DNA of 64,000 bases. Source: Planctomycetaceae bacterium UBA2671 (lineage in GTDB: Bacteria > Planctomycetota > Planctomycetia > Planctomycetales > Planctomycetaceae). Positions 37,690-47,254 of this stretch are shown here, one piece after another. Where the stretch lies: NCBI GenBank assembly GCA_002359185.1, contig DEML01000003.1:1-64000 (forward strand), read 5' to 3'. Below the pieces are notes generated by a model that was not told where the DNA came from, searched no databases, and saw only the letters and a list, made by a program, of their open reading frames with translations. A program made the translations under genes and the position numbers. Each line of letters opens with the position of its first letter. Within the stretch, counting starts at the first letter, position 1.

Positions 37690-39141
37690 TTGAATTTTAC
37701 TAACCTTGCTGTTGCAACTCATCTTCTCATTGAAGCGATTCTTATCATTCGTGTGCTCACACGCCCGCATCGCGAACCAGCTTCACGCGTCGCCTGGATT
37801 GCAGTGATCGCCTCATTACCATTTCTGGGGATGCTGATTTACCTACTCTTCGGTGAAACCAATATTGGACGTCGTCGCATTGAACGCTTGAAACAAGTGA
37901 TCCGGGAGATGCCTCCAGTTTCTGACGACAATTTATCAGGTGAGTCAATAGCTCCGGCCAACGTCCCCGAACGGTATCAGCATCTATTTCATACAGGACG
38001 ATCTATCAATCGATATGAAGTTATCGGAGGAAACTCCGCTCGATTGATGGCGGACTCGAATGCCTCCATTGATTCCATGGTCGAAGACATCGATGCCGCG
38101 ATCGATCATGTGCATCTACTCTTTTACATCTGGCTACCTGACAACAATGGGCTGAAGGTTGTCGACGCACTCAAACGAGCGGCTGCCAGAGGCGTGACAT
38201 GCCGGGCCATGGCTGACGACCTGGGTTCGCGGACCATGATTCACTCGCAACATTGGACCGACATGCAAAATGCAGGAGTTCGTACTGCCCGAGCATTGCC
38301 AATCGGTAATCCCATTTTGCGATTATTCAAAGGACGAATTGACCTGAGAAATCATCGCAAAATTCTGGTCATCGACGGCAAAATCACCTATTGCGGCAGT
38401 CAAAATTGTGCAGATCCTGAATTTCTTGTCAAAGCAAAATATGCTCCCTGGGTGGATGCTGTCATGCGATTTGAAGGGCCGATGGTACGTCAGAATCAGC
38501 ATCTTTTCGCAAGCGACTGGATGTGCTATTCCGATGAAGAGGATTCCGCCATTGGTGAATTGTTAAGGACTCCAAATGAGGCTCCCCAATCGGGCTTTCC
38601 TGCTCAGGTGATTGGCACAGGACCGACGGTAAGATATTCAGCAATGCCTGACGTTTTTGAATCGTTGTTTCATGCTGCCCGCCACGAACTCACGATTTCA
38701 ACGCCGTATTATGTTCCCGATGAATCGATGCAAAATTCACTTTGTGCCGCTGCCTGGCGCGGGGTGAAAACAACTATAATCTTTCCGGCCAGAAATGATT
38801 CGTGGATCGTTGGAGGAGCCAGTCGCAGTTACTATGCAAGCTTGCTGGAAGCGGGAGTCGAGATCTATGAATTCGAAGGTGGGCTTTTACACACGAAATC
38901 GTTGACGCTCGATGGAGAGGTCACACTGATTGGTTCAGCCAATATGGATCGTCGAAGTTTTGATCTCAATTACGAAAACAATATTCTGTTTTACGATCCC
39001 GAAATGACAAAACAGATGAGAGCACGCCAGGAACAATACCTGTCGAACTCACATCAGGTCACACTGGAAATGGTTGAGAACTGGTCGCTTGCTCATCGTT
39101 TGTGCAATAACACACTCGCGACGTTAGGGCCTATTCTATAA
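37690..39141 (+). CDS. cls: Cardiolipin synthase, phospholipase D superfamily
   Basis: Inner-membrane enzyme of 483 residues that joins two phosphatidylglycerols into cardiolipin. Two N-terminal spans are followed by RRIERL. Both HKD motifs are intact: H222-K224-D229 (NHRKILVIDGKITYCGSQN) and H401-K403-D408 (HTKSLTLDGEVTLIGSANMD). The start is TTG at 37690 with AGGG about eight bases upstream, and MNFTNLAVATHLLIEAI then forms the first span. It diverges from the channel operon across a 277-base spacer and meets the PhoD-like gene tail to tail. Confidence 0.9.
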   Translation: MNFTNLAVATHLLIEAILIIRVLTRPHREPASRVAWIAVIASLPFLGMLIYLLFGETNIGRRRIERLKQVIREMPPVSDDNLSGESIAPANVPERYQHLFHTGRSINRYEVIGGNSARLMADSNASIDSMVEDIDAAIDHVHLLFYIWLPDNNGLKVVDALKRAAARGVTCRAMADDLGSRTMIHSQHWTDMQNAGVRTARALPIGNPILRLFKGRIDLRNHRKILVIDGKITYCGSQNCADPEFLVKAKYAPWVDAVMRFEGPMVRQNQHLFASDWMCYSDEEDSAIGELLRTPNEAPQSGFPAQVIGTGPTVRYSAMPDVFESLFHAARHELTISTPYYVPDESMQNSLCAAAWRGVKTTIIFPARNDSWIVGGASRSYYASLLEAGVEIYEFEGGLLHTKSLTLDGEVTLIGSANMDRRSFDLNYENNILFYDPEMTKQMRARQEQYLSNSHQVTLEMVENWSLAHRLCNNTLATLGPIL

Positions 39142-39152
39142 GGATATTTTGT

Positions 39153-41015
39153 TTATTCATTCTTATTACGTGGCAAAGAAATCGCCTCAGCATAAGCTAA
39201 CTTTCCAGTCCGTCCCTCATAATATTGGAAGATAACTTGTGGATGCGGATAGGCGACTAGCCGTTTGCCGCCGACTTTTTGCGGCATATTGAAGACGTTG
39301 TTAACTTGAACGACGCAGTAATAAGGATAGAGTCGTTCCAGACGTGGCAGGTCGGGGAGGACGTAGCTGGACCAGCGGATGTTGCAGGCGCGGGGGCCGG
39401 ACTGGAAATGGCCGGTGATTGGTCGGTCGGCTTCATCGAGTTCGGGCACGTGATTCACTGAGTTGTGTGGACCGCAGCAGAACTCCCAGACATTATCGGT
39501 CACCTGAATTGCGAAGCTGTTGTGCAAATCACCCGTCATCACGAAGACTGGTTTGCCGATTTCGTCCCAGGTATCGATCAGCATTTCCCGTTCATCGAGA
39601 AACACCACCCAGGCTTCTTCTTTGTTGAGGGCATCAAACTCAAAACCGCCGGCTCCGCTGTGCGGAATCATGAACGGGACACTCGAAACCACAAAGAAAA
39701 ACTCGGCATCACTGGTTCGCATTTCTTTCAGCAACCATTCCCGCTGATCTTTCCCCAGCATGGTCAGCCCGGGTTTGTCAGGTTGTTTCACATCGTGCAT
39801 TTCTCGATAAGTCTTAGTATCGAGTAGAAAAAACTGACAATTGGAGACACGAAAAGTGCCATAGCTGCGGCGCCCAATGGAATAAGAGGCTTCGCCATCG
39901 GCGACCGCTGCATGAGAAAGTTCGAGAGTGTGCTTGTCGACAACGCGAACAATGTCGTAAACACGAGCATTCGGATTTCCGCTGTCATCGTCGTAAATGA
40001 TGTCGTTCACTCCAGCATTCGGTGTGCCCCAGTGGACATGCAGATTGGCCATCTGATCGAGAGGTAAAGCGGTAAAGTCGGCTTGGGAATCTTTGAGAAG
40101 CTTGCTCTCTTTGGTGAATTGGGCGGTTCCGAAATGAGCAGATTGATCGGAGACTGTTGGATTGGCCCAGCCGAGATAATCGAACCAGGCTTGAATGCCG
40201 ATGTCGCGGAAGACAGTTCGGCGATGTCTTCTGCCAGCGGTGCCGCAGCCCCAGATATCGTTGACGAGTTCGTGATCATCGAACGTGAACACACTCGGCA
40301 CCTGCCGATGCCACTGAGCCAGAGGCACGCCGCGTGACTGATAGAGTTTATAATTCTCCCAAACTCCGACAATAGAAGGAGCATTGTTGACGATATCTGG
40401 CGTTTCTTCCTCAGACAAGCGATTCTTAGCGGTCCAGGTTTCGACGGGGGTATCCCGAAGTTCCTCATAGAGCCAGTCTCCATTCATGATGCCGAAATGA
40501 ATGTCATCTGCCAGCTCGCGCAACATAGTCTGATAGAGTGGAAGGGAATGGCCGATGCCGTGGAGTGGATTCTGGTTGGCACACGACCCTGCTTCAAACC
40601 GAAAATTGAATAAGCCTTTCGGATTGTATTTCACATTCCGAGAACCTGCGACAGAGGGGAGTGTCAGGAAAGAATTAATACTTCCCTGAGGAGAATCTTC
40701 AATGTAGACCTGATAGTAATAGCGGGAATCTGCTTCCAGATCCTGCAACTCAGCGACGCCTGTCAAATCATGAGTATATTCGGTTTTTGGAGATTCAGCA
40801 GTATTTGTCAGATCCTCTTTCGATAAACCATAATGGACAGAAAAGGGAGTCGGATGCGAAGTTCTGGCCCAGACTTTCATCGAATAATCACTCGGCTGAC
40901 CGAGCATGGGGCCATGCGTCATTGTAGGAGGGTCTGCTGCATAAGCACTGGTATATACAGCGAGCAAAAAAATTAACGATAACGTTTTCATCCATGATTG
41001 ATATGATACATGCAT
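39153..41015 (-). CDS. PhoD-like alkaline phosphatase, secreted
   Basis: Exported metallophosphoesterase of 620 residues. A signal peptide spans about residues 9-27; ATG at 41015 has AAGGA eight bases upstream. An N-terminal Fn3-like PhoD domain (GPMLGQPSDYSMKVWARTS) leads to the catalytic core: EAGSCANQNP, GIMNGDWLYEE, VFTFDDHELVNDIWG and FVMTGDLHNSFAIQV. The core contains an inserted beta-rich segment (about residues 290-365). PhoD enzymes use Fe/Ca to hydrolyse phosphomonoesters or diesters outside the cytoplasm. No Pho box was recognised upstream. Confidence 0.87.
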   Translation of the reverse strand: MHVSYQSWMKTLSLIFLLAVYTSAYAADPPTMTHGPMLGQPSDYSMKVWARTSHPTPFSVHYGLSKEDLTNTAESPKTEYTHDLTGVAELQDLEADSRYYYQVYIEDSPQGSINSFLTLPSVAGSRNVKYNPKGLFNFRFEAGSCANQNPLHGIGHSLPLYQTMLRELADDIHFGIMNGDWLYEELRDTPVETWTAKNRLSEEETPDIVNNAPSIVGVWENYKLYQSRGVPLAQWHRQVPSVFTFDDHELVNDIWGCGTAGRRHRRTVFRDIGIQAWFDYLGWANPTVSDQSAHFGTAQFTKESKLLKDSQADFTALPLDQMANLHVHWGTPNAGVNDIIYDDDSGNPNARVYDIVRVVDKHTLELSHAAVADGEASYSIGRRSYGTFRVSNCQFFLLDTKTYREMHDVKQPDKPGLTMLGKDQREWLLKEMRTSDAEFFFVVSSVPFMIPHSGAGGFEFDALNKEEAWVVFLDEREMLIDTWDEIGKPVFVMTGDLHNSFAIQVTDNVWEFCCGPHNSVNHVPELDEADRPITGHFQSGPRACNIRWSSYVLPDLPRLERLYPYYCVVQVNNVFNMPQKVGGKRLVAYPHPQVIFQYYEGRTGKLAYAEAISLPRNKNE

Positions 41016-41216
41016 CTGAGAAATCCTTCGAGCGGCGTTTCATTTGTTGTTCAGAGTCTCAAGCTAGCCAGTTGAATGGAAATTGTCCACAATTCAGTTT
41101 TCTTCCCTCAGTAAACCAATTCAGACCAATGTGGAATTCCAGTTTGAATATGGCTTACAATTTGAGGGCCTGATTTTGTTTCAGTTCTATTCTTCTCCTT
41201 ATACTTACGCAGCATC

Positions 41217-44200
41217 ATGACCAAATCTTCTGACAATCAGGAAACGAAGCTGGACGTCAATCAGGTGATTGATCGGCTTTGTGATCAGTTTGAAGAGCAA
41301 TGGCAGGCGGGAAGTGATCCCCGGATCGAAAAGTATCTGGAGAATCTGGCCTCTGAAAATCATTCGCAGGTACTGTGGGAACTTCTGGCGCTGGAGTTGG
41401 AACTTCGTCAGCAGCAGGGAGAAATTCCAGAACGCTCTGAATATGCGAATCGATTTCAGAACTTTACCAAAGTTGTTCACGACGTTTTTCGCGAGCAGGA
41501 AACCGCTGTCGCGAACAGCATGCACAGTTTGACGCAGAGTCCTGAAGTCGTCGACAACCAGCCGAAAGATTTTGCGGGGACAGAGCGGTTTCAGATTCTC
41601 AAAAAACTGGGGCAGGGGGGCTTTGGTCAGGTTTATGCAGTGCACGACCGATTTTATCTCGAAGACTGTGCTCTGAAATTACTGACACTGCCTGAAGGGG
41701 GGTCGCTGTATCGATTCAAACGTGAGTTTCGCACACTGGCCAGTTTGAATCATCCGAATCTGATCAAATTGAAAGAGTTGATCGCGGATGAAGATTACTG
41801 GTTCTTCACGATGGAACTGATCAAGGGAGTTCCTCTGAATCAGGCATTGCCGAAAATCAAAACGAACTCATTCGAACCGAAATTGAGTGAGCGGATTCCG
41901 CTGCTGTTTGGTCAGTTGCTCGATGGCCTCGAAGCGATGCATGAGAACGGCTTTGTGCATCGAGATCTCAAGCCGGGCAATGTGATGGTTACGCCGGAGA
42001 ACCGTGTCGTTGTGCTCGACTTGGGACTGGTTTCGACCATCCAGTCTGAATTCCCGGAATGGCAGCAGAGTGTAGAACTGGGAGTAGCTGGCACAATTTC
42101 GTATATGGCTCCTGAACAGGCAAGAGAACAGTTCAGCCCGGCCAGCGATTGTTATGCGATTGGTGTGATGCTGTTCGAGACACTCACTGGAATGCGTCCT
42201 TTTCAGGGATCGCCACTGGCAATTCTGCAAGCCAAACAGACTTTTAGTGCCCCTGAACCCAGAGAATACATTGATGGGATTCCCGAGAATCTCAATCGAC
42301 TTTGTTGCGATCTGCTCGAACGAATTCCTGAAGATCGGCCAACAATCTCTGAGATTCGCGAACGGCTGGCAATTACTCCGGTTTCGCATGTCAAGCCGAC
42401 GGCAAGTCCACAGTCTCGCCATGAACTGATTGGTCGTGAAGCGGAAATCGAGACTCTGCATCGGGCAGCCCTTCGATTGAGTGAGAATGTACCTGCACTC
42501 GTTTATGTGGATGGACTTTCCGGGGTAGGGAAAACTTCGCTGGTCGATGAGTTTCTCCATCAGTATTCGGCCTCGAAGGCAGATGTCATTGTATTGAACA
42601 GTCGCTGTTATGAACGTGAGTCGGTTCCTTATAAAGCGTTCGACGGGATCATCGATTCGCTGAGTCGGCATTTGAATAAAATGAAAACCGAGGAAGCGTC
42701 GCTGCTGCTGCCTCGACATATTGGCGATCTGGCAAGATTGTTTCCTGTATTGCAACGCGTGCAGATCGTCGCTGATGAGGTCAAGCGATATCGGCCACCT
42801 TCTGACTTTCAGGAATCGAGACGCCGGGCGATTCAATCGCTGAAAGAATTGTTGTCGGCGATGGCAGATCGGCAGAATGTCGTCTTAACAATTGATGATT
42901 TGCAATGGGGAGATCGCGACAGTGCACGCCTGCTGCAGGAATTGTTTTACACCGAGGATGCTCCTGCTGTTCTCTTGATCGCAACTTACCGCAGTAACGA
43001 ACGCGAACGAAGTTCCTGCTTGAGACAGTTGCTGGATTCGGAGACGCGCAGCGAGCAAAGCACGGAACTCATCACAGAAATTGCATTGTCTGAATTGACG
43101 GAAGAAGATGCACGCCAGTTGGCACGAAGTCTGTTAAGTGAACATCAACAGAATGATGAAACGATCAATCAAATTGCGGCAGAGGCGGGAGGAAGTCCTT
43201 ACTTCATTCGGGAGTTGATCCGGCATACAGAATCGCTTGGGGGACAGTTTACGACACTCGATGAAGTCATCGTTAAACGTGTTCATAAATTGAATGAAGA
43301 CTTGCGGCGTGTTCTGGAATTCATAGCCATTAGTGGTCAACCACTGACAATTCTCGAAATACTTGAAATTGCCAATGTCACTCGTGCAGAACTCGATCAA
43401 CTTCGAAATGAAAATCTGATTCGTTCCAGCGGAACGTCTCAGGATGATTTTGTCGAGTGCTATCACGACAGGATCCGGGAATCGGTCACTGCCGATGTTA
43501 CCTTTGAGCGTAGACAGCAGATTCATCAAGTTCTCGTCAATGTGCTGGAGAACATCGGCCGCGCCGACTCGCAAACTCTGGGGCAGCATTTTGAGTCTGC
43601 TGGCATGTCGGTCGAAGCGATCAGTCATTATGAAAAGGCTGCTGAGGATGCATTGCAGCAATTGGCGTTTAACCAGGCGGCACATCTTTATGAAAGAATT
43701 CTTACACTCTCTGAAGTGACCAATCAGGTAGTACAGGCTCATTATCACTCTTTAATTGGTGAAGCTTATGCAAGTGATGGTCAGGGAGAACGAGCTGCCC
43801 GACATTACGAGTTAGCAGCAGATGCAAGTATGGAAGAGGAGCGGGCCTTCGAGTTATATCGGCTGGCAATGATGAGGCTGTTTCAGGTCGGACGTCTCAG
43901 CAAGGCTCATCAATTACTCGAAAATTTGCTCAAAGATGTGAAGCTGGCTTATCCGCATTCGATGGTGCAAGTGGTTCGCGGAATTGTCTGGGAACGAATT
44001 TTGCGGACAAAACCAATCCGCCCCTTGGCTTCCAGATTTCACCGACGCTCCACCAAGCTCGCAGAACAACGCATTAAAACCTGCTGGGCGGCTGCCCAGA
44101 GTTTGAGCATTCTCGATCCGGTTCGCGGTTGTTACTTCCAGCATATTGGAGAACGGGAAACGAATCTGGCACCTCATCTGATGGAGTCTTCCCTACTCAT

Positions 44201-45242
44201 TGCTTATGGAGCCTGCCTGACAGCAGCGACGGGGCAACAAAAAGACATTCGAGCAGCGCGTCGGATTCTGGAAGAATTGCGAGCCTCTCCCAATTATCCG
44301 GGAACCTGCTACACCGATGCCTTTGTCGAGATGTGCGAAGGAGCGACCGATTATTTGACATCCGACTTTTCACGAGCGATTGAACGCTGCACCCAGGCGG
44401 CTGAGGGGTTTACGAATCATTGTCCGGAAGCGTGGTGGGAGGCCGATTTGAGCCGCATGTTCGCGCTGTTCTCCGCGAATTTTTCCGGCAACATCAATCG
44501 GATTCGAGAACTGACAACCATCGATGCAGCGACACGTTCGAAGCGTGATACGACCTATCACGATTTGATGATTCGGGGTGTCTCTGAAATTGTCCTCGAT
44601 ATGGCTCGCGATGATTTCTCGCAAACTCAATCACGCACAAAAGAGTTGGCGACTCTGCTCGATTTCAATGAATTCAACAACCTGCATTTCAATTACTACT
44701 TAAGACATTTATGGGAACTGCGATATCGCGATGAGAATGAAACGTGCTGGGAAACGATGGTCAAAATTGAAAAACCGTTTCGTTCGGCATTGTTACAGGG
44801 GCACCACTGGTCACGTCATGCATATAGTCTGCATCGAGCCTCGGCTGCAATTGCGACGATTGCCAATCATCAGCACGATTCAAACTTCGCTGAAGTGAAG
44901 AAAAAAGGATTGATCGCCGATGCCGAGAGGCATATCAGTAAGTTGCGAAAAGAATCGATTCGCAGTTGCTCAGCCGAGGCTGATTTATTGATGGCTGGCT
45001 TGTCAGTCACGATTGGCCGAAACGATGCAATGACTTATTTGCCTAAGGCGCTGGCTGGTTTTCGCTCGGAAAAACTGGTGATGTACGAAGCGATCTGCTA
45101 CGACCGCCTGGCTCGGATGGGGAATGCTCAGGCCAGTCAGATTGGGTCCGAAGCCGCGAAGAAATATGTGAGCGAGCACGGGATTGTCGCTTCTGATAAA
45201 TTCTTTCAGGTCTTTTCACCGGGGAATTGGCCTGCGATGTAA
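41217..45242 (+). CDS. PknK-like Ser/Thr kinase-ATPase-TPR signalling protein
   Basis: Cytoplasmic protein of 1341 residues. A helical N-terminus (1-120) is followed by a Hanks-type kinase: GQGGFG 132-137, Lys154 in CALKLL, HRDLKPGN at 248-255, DLG at 268-270 (normally DFG) and APE at 298-300. A second P-loop, GLSGVGKTS near residues 433-441, opens an AAA/STAND-type ATPase (VVLTIDDLQWGDRDSARLLQ). The rest is TPR-like helices. Unlike mycobacterial PknK, I see no C-terminal DNA-binding domain. No membrane span is present, so input is probably intracellular. A planctomycete-type ECF sigma gene lies just beyond, in opposite orientation. In this phylum such kinases and ECF factors are often neighbours, so a functional link is plausible. 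Confidence 0.88.
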   Translation: MTKSSDNQETKLDVNQVIDRLCDQFEEQWQAGSDPRIEKYLENLASENHSQVLWELLALELELRQQQGEIPERSEYANRFQNFTKVVHDVFREQETAVANSMHSLTQSPEVVDNQPKDFAGTERFQILKKLGQGGFGQVYAVHDRFYLEDCALKLLTLPEGGSLYRFKREFRTLASLNHPNLIKLKELIADEDYWFFTMELIKGVPLNQALPKIKTNSFEPKLSERIPLLFGQLLDGLEAMHENGFVHRDLKPGNVMVTPENRVVVLDLGLVSTIQSEFPEWQQSVELGVAGTISYMAPEQAREQFSPASDCYAIGVMLFETLTGMRPFQGSPLAILQAKQTFSAPEPREYIDGIPENLNRLCCDLLERIPEDRPTISEIRERLAITPVSHVKPTASPQSRHELIGREAEIETLHRAALRLSENVPALVYVDGLSGVGKTSLVDEFLHQYSASKADVIVLNSRCYERESVPYKAFDGIIDSLSRHLNKMKTEEASLLLPRHIGDLARLFPVLQRVQIVADEVKRYRPPSDFQESRRRAIQSLKELLSAMADRQNVVLTIDDLQWGDRDSARLLQELFYTEDAPAVLLIATYRSNERERSSCLRQLLDSETRSEQSTELITEIALSELTEEDARQLARSLLSEHQQNDETINQIAAEAGGSPYFIRELIRHTESLGGQFTTLDEVIVKRVHKLNEDLRRVLEFIAISGQPLTILEILEIANVTRAELDQLRNENLIRSSGTSQDDFVECYHDRIRESVTADVTFERRQQIHQVLVNVLENIGRADSQTLGQHFESAGMSVEAISHYEKAAEDALQQLAFNQAAHLYERILTLSEVTNQVVQAHYHSLIGEAYASDGQGERAARHYELAADASMEEERAFELYRLAMMRLFQVGRLSKAHQLLENLLKDVKLAYPHSMVQVVRGIVWERILRTKPIRPLASRFHRRSTKLAEQRIKTCWAAAQSLSILDPVRGCYFQHIGERETNLAPHLMESSLLIAYGACLTAATGQQKDIRAARRILEELRASPNYPGTCYTDAFVEMCEGATDYLTSDFSRAIERCTQAAEGFTNHCPEAWWEADLSRMFALFSANFSGNINRIRELTTIDAATRSKRDTTYHDLMIRGVSEIVLDMARDDFSQTQSRTKELATLLDFNEFNNLHFNYYLRHLWELRYRDENETCWETMVKIEKPFRSALLQGHHWSRHAYSLHRASAAIATIANHQHDSNFAEVKKKGLIADAERHISKLRKESIRSCSAEADLLMAGLSVTIGRNDAMTYLPKALAGFRSEKLVMYEAICYDRLARMGNAQASQIGSEAAKKYVSEHGIVASDKFFQVFSPGNWPAM

Positions 45243-45270
45243 AACACAAGCAGCACCTGATCTATCCAGG

Positions 45271-45597
45271 TTATTCCAATTTTTCAAACAGAGAATCTTG
45301 GAGTGAATTGCATACCCAATTCAGGAATTTGGATATTCCCCAATTGAATACAATTAGCACAGTCAAAAGAAACAGGCCGAATGAACTGTAATATAGTGTG
45401 CTAAAGTTTAATACTAATGCGACAAGACTAAGCGGAAGTATGGCAATCAGAATTAAGCCATCAATAAAATGGAACTCATTTTCTGTCTGTCCGATGATGA
45501 CGTAAAGTGGTATCCAAATCACAAGTATTGTGAATGGATAAGCAAAAATTTGCCCCAGAATAAACTTTAGTATTGATCTGCCTTTCTGGCTTTGCAT
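45271..45597 (-). CDS. Small three-span membrane protein
   Basis: Hypothetical protein of 108 residues with about three hydrophobic helices (FAYPFTILVIWIPLYVIIG, LILIAILPLSLVALVLNF, SFGLFLLTVLIVFNWGI). No catalytic motif and no strong ribosome site are visible. It follows the sigma-factor gene on the same strand by 50 bases, separated by a GTAG hairpin. Its composition is more AT-rich than its neighbours. Confidence 0.5.
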   Translation of the reverse strand: MQSQKGRSILKFILGQIFAYPFTILVIWIPLYVIIGQTENEFHFIDGLILIAILPLSLVALVLNFSTLYYSSFGLFLLTVLIVFNWGISKFLNWVCNSLQDSLFEKLE

Positions 45598-45630
45598 TGA
45601 TTTCGCTTAATGAATTTTGAAGCACAATTT

Positions 45631-45651
45631 GGTCCGCACTGCGGACCCTAC
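45631..45651 (-). repeat. GTAG hairpin (REP-like) overlapping the sigma-factor stop codon
   Basis: On the minus strand it reads GTAG, then GGTCCGC-AGT-GCGGACC. The TAG in GTAG is the stop codon of the sigma-factor gene. It has the same architecture (GTAG, 7-8 base stem, 3-base loop) as the elements at 36014-36081, 48335-48357 and 49452-49474, with a different stem sequence. Confidence 0.65.
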
Positions 45652-46289
45652 GGGTTTTGATCGAATGATTTGTCGGCATGGGCGAGCCATTTTTCGCGGA
45701 TTAAGGCTGCCTTGCGTTTAACCGTTCGGGTTGTTACGCCGAGTTTTTCTGCAATCTCTTCTGTCGAATACGATTCGAGTTTTAATCGGGCGACTTCACG
45801 GAGGACATCGTCATCGAGTTCGTCCATCAACTGGGCGTGTTGCTCATCGAGCGCGAGTAGAGTTTGTGGTGTTGGATCTTCTCCGAGAAATAAATCCCAG
45901 CCGGGGGCGGCTCCAGCATCGGCTCGATTCAGAAAGATTGATTCTCCACGAACATCTTTTCCACCACGTTTTTTAGCGAGTTGATGGCGAACCTGATCTG
46001 TCACCTTGCGTTGAGTCATCACAATGAGCAGAGCCCACAGTCCATCGCGATCTTGCAGTTCGGGGAACTGACCGCGAGCCGCTCCGTTCATGAAATTATT
46101 CATGACACTCAAAGCGACATCTTCCTCATCGGCAACGCGTCGGTTAGCGGCTCCGAGTCGTTTCCGGGCGAGGGGGACTAGCCTTTCGAAGTATCGATTC
46201 CATAAATCCGCCTGCGCGTCCGTCTCTCCCTGTTGCAGGGCATCGATCATTATACTGACGGAACCGGGTGAAGAATCGTTCTCTTCCAT
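45648..46289 (-). CDS. ECF-subfamily RNA polymerase sigma factor, planctomycete type
   Basis: Protein of 213 residues. Region 2 spans about 25-100 (DALQQGETDAQADLWNRYFE, WALLIVMTQRKVTDQVRHQL). A linker follows (GGKDVRGESIF ... AGAAPGWDLF), and region 4 ends with a helix-turn-helix (YSTEEIAEKLGVTTRTVKRK). It belongs to the group often found near Hanks-type kinases in planctomycetes, and such a gene converges on it here. No anti-sigma gene is adjacent. AGGA lies eight bases before the start, and the stop codon lies within a REP-like hairpin. Confidence 0.88.
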   Translation of the reverse strand: MEENDSSPGSVSIMIDALQQGETDAQADLWNRYFERLVPLARKRLGAANRRVADEEDVALSVMNNFMNGAARGQFPELQDRDGLWALLIVMTQRKVTDQVRHQLAKKRGGKDVRGESIFLNRADAGAAPGWDLFLGEDPTPQTLLALDEQHAQLMDELDDDVLREVARLKLESYSTEEIAEKLGVTTRTVKRKAALIREKWLAHADKSFDQNP

Positions 46290-46389
46290 TTCAGCTTTGT
46301 CCTGTAGAAAAGTTGGGATATTGGGAAGACATCCAGAAGCGGCTATTTCCAGTACACGTTATCTTGATCGTTACTGGTTGACTCCGCAA

Positions 46390-46435
46390 TAAAAAACGCC
46401 AATGCAAATTCGGAATTAACCGCATGCATTGGCGT
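46390..46435 (-). terminator. Intrinsic terminator of the Tyr/His/Gly-rich protein gene
   Basis: Eleven-base perfect stem, ACGCCAATGCA (46396-46406) with TGCATTGGCGT (46425-46435). In the minus-strand direction it is followed by a run of six T. It lies 68 bases after the stop at 46503. Confidence 0.8.
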
Positions 46436-46502
46436 AGCATATTCAGACTGACAATAATCATGCCAGAATTTCTATTATTGGCAGTAATCCCCCCCAAGCC
46501 TA

Positions 46503-46835
46503 CTACCGGTGCAAATGGTAGTGACCGGGCTGGTAATGGTAGTGGTTACCATGTCGGTTAAACTGACCGGGGTGGTAATCGAAATGTGGGTATCGAGGAT
46601 GATAGTTATACGAGCGACCATAATTGTAATTTCGATACCCATAATTGCTGTATCCTCGAAATGACGGAGAGTAGCCGTATCGCGAATACCCACGGTTGTA
46701 GTGGTTGTGTGAACCAACGGCAAAACCGTAATTCCCACCGTTCACATAAACTTGCCAGTCGCTGGCCTGTGCCGGTTGGCTGCCAACCAGGCTGAATCCT
46801 AAAACTGCAATTGCGCACAGTGCATACTTATACAT
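46503..46835 (-). CDS. Small secreted Tyr/His/Gly/Asn-rich protein
   Basis: Protein of 110 residues with a signal peptide (MYKYALCAIAVLGFSLVGS, cut near QAS). The mature part is strikingly rich in Tyr, His, Gly, Asn and Arg (NYGYRNYNYGRSYNYHPRYP, HYHYQPGHYHLHR). There are no Lys residues in the mature part and hardly any hydrophobic ones. Gene status is supported by GAGGTG upstream, the signal peptide and a strong terminator. The composition suggests a disordered, adhesive or metal-binding surface protein. No known domain is recognised. Confidence 0.75.
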   Translation of the reverse strand: MYKYALCAIAVLGFSLVGSQPAQASDWQVYVNGGNYGFAVGSHNHYNRGYSRYGYSPSFRGYSNYGYRNYNYGRSYNYHPRYPHFDYHPGQFNRHGNHYHYQPGHYHLHR

Positions 46836-47254
46836 TGCAACACCTCTTCTTCCTACATTAATTGTTATATTTGACGTCCATCCCGCTTACTCAGTGGATT
46901 GTGGCCACACGTCAAAACTGCTTGCACTCTGCATAGCGAAGCCTTTGCCGCTCAGGGGACATCTTTTTGAATGGAATTTCCAAAATAACCCCAGATTCCC
47001 TCAAGATTAAATTGTTCGCTGAAATAATAGGGTGATCAAGGTGTACAACCCGTAAAGAGAATTCCGCTCGATTGCAGCAGAGCAGGGGAACACTTATAAG
47101 TAGTGTGTCTTCCATCCTAATAATTTGGATTGATGATGTTGTAAAGCACGACAACGGAGTGCGTTACAGTTATTAGAGGCCCAAATCTAAGCCCTGCAAG
47201 GGCAGCAGTCCAAGCTCTCCAAGATCAGATGAGAGCATCAGACCGACAGGAAAT
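46836..47254. other. Divergent intergenic region, 419 bases
   Basis: No supported gene. An inverted repeat TTTGACGT (46870-46877) / ACGTCAAA (46909-46916) lies 35 bases upstream of the Tyr/His-rich gene, with the palindrome GTGGCCAC (46901-46908) abutting its right arm. A weak five-base hairpin lies near 47191-47203 on the sppA side. Confidence 0.5.

Noticed and set aside
41868..42836. Long minus-strand open frame (322 codons) opposite the kinase gene
   Set aside because: It is antisense to a well-supported coding region, has no recognisable domain or ribosome site, and its composition mirrors the kinase codons.
46912..47154. Possible 80-residue gene upstream of the Tyr/His-rich protein
   Set aside because: No ribosome site or domain, and it overlaps the promoter-region inverted repeat.
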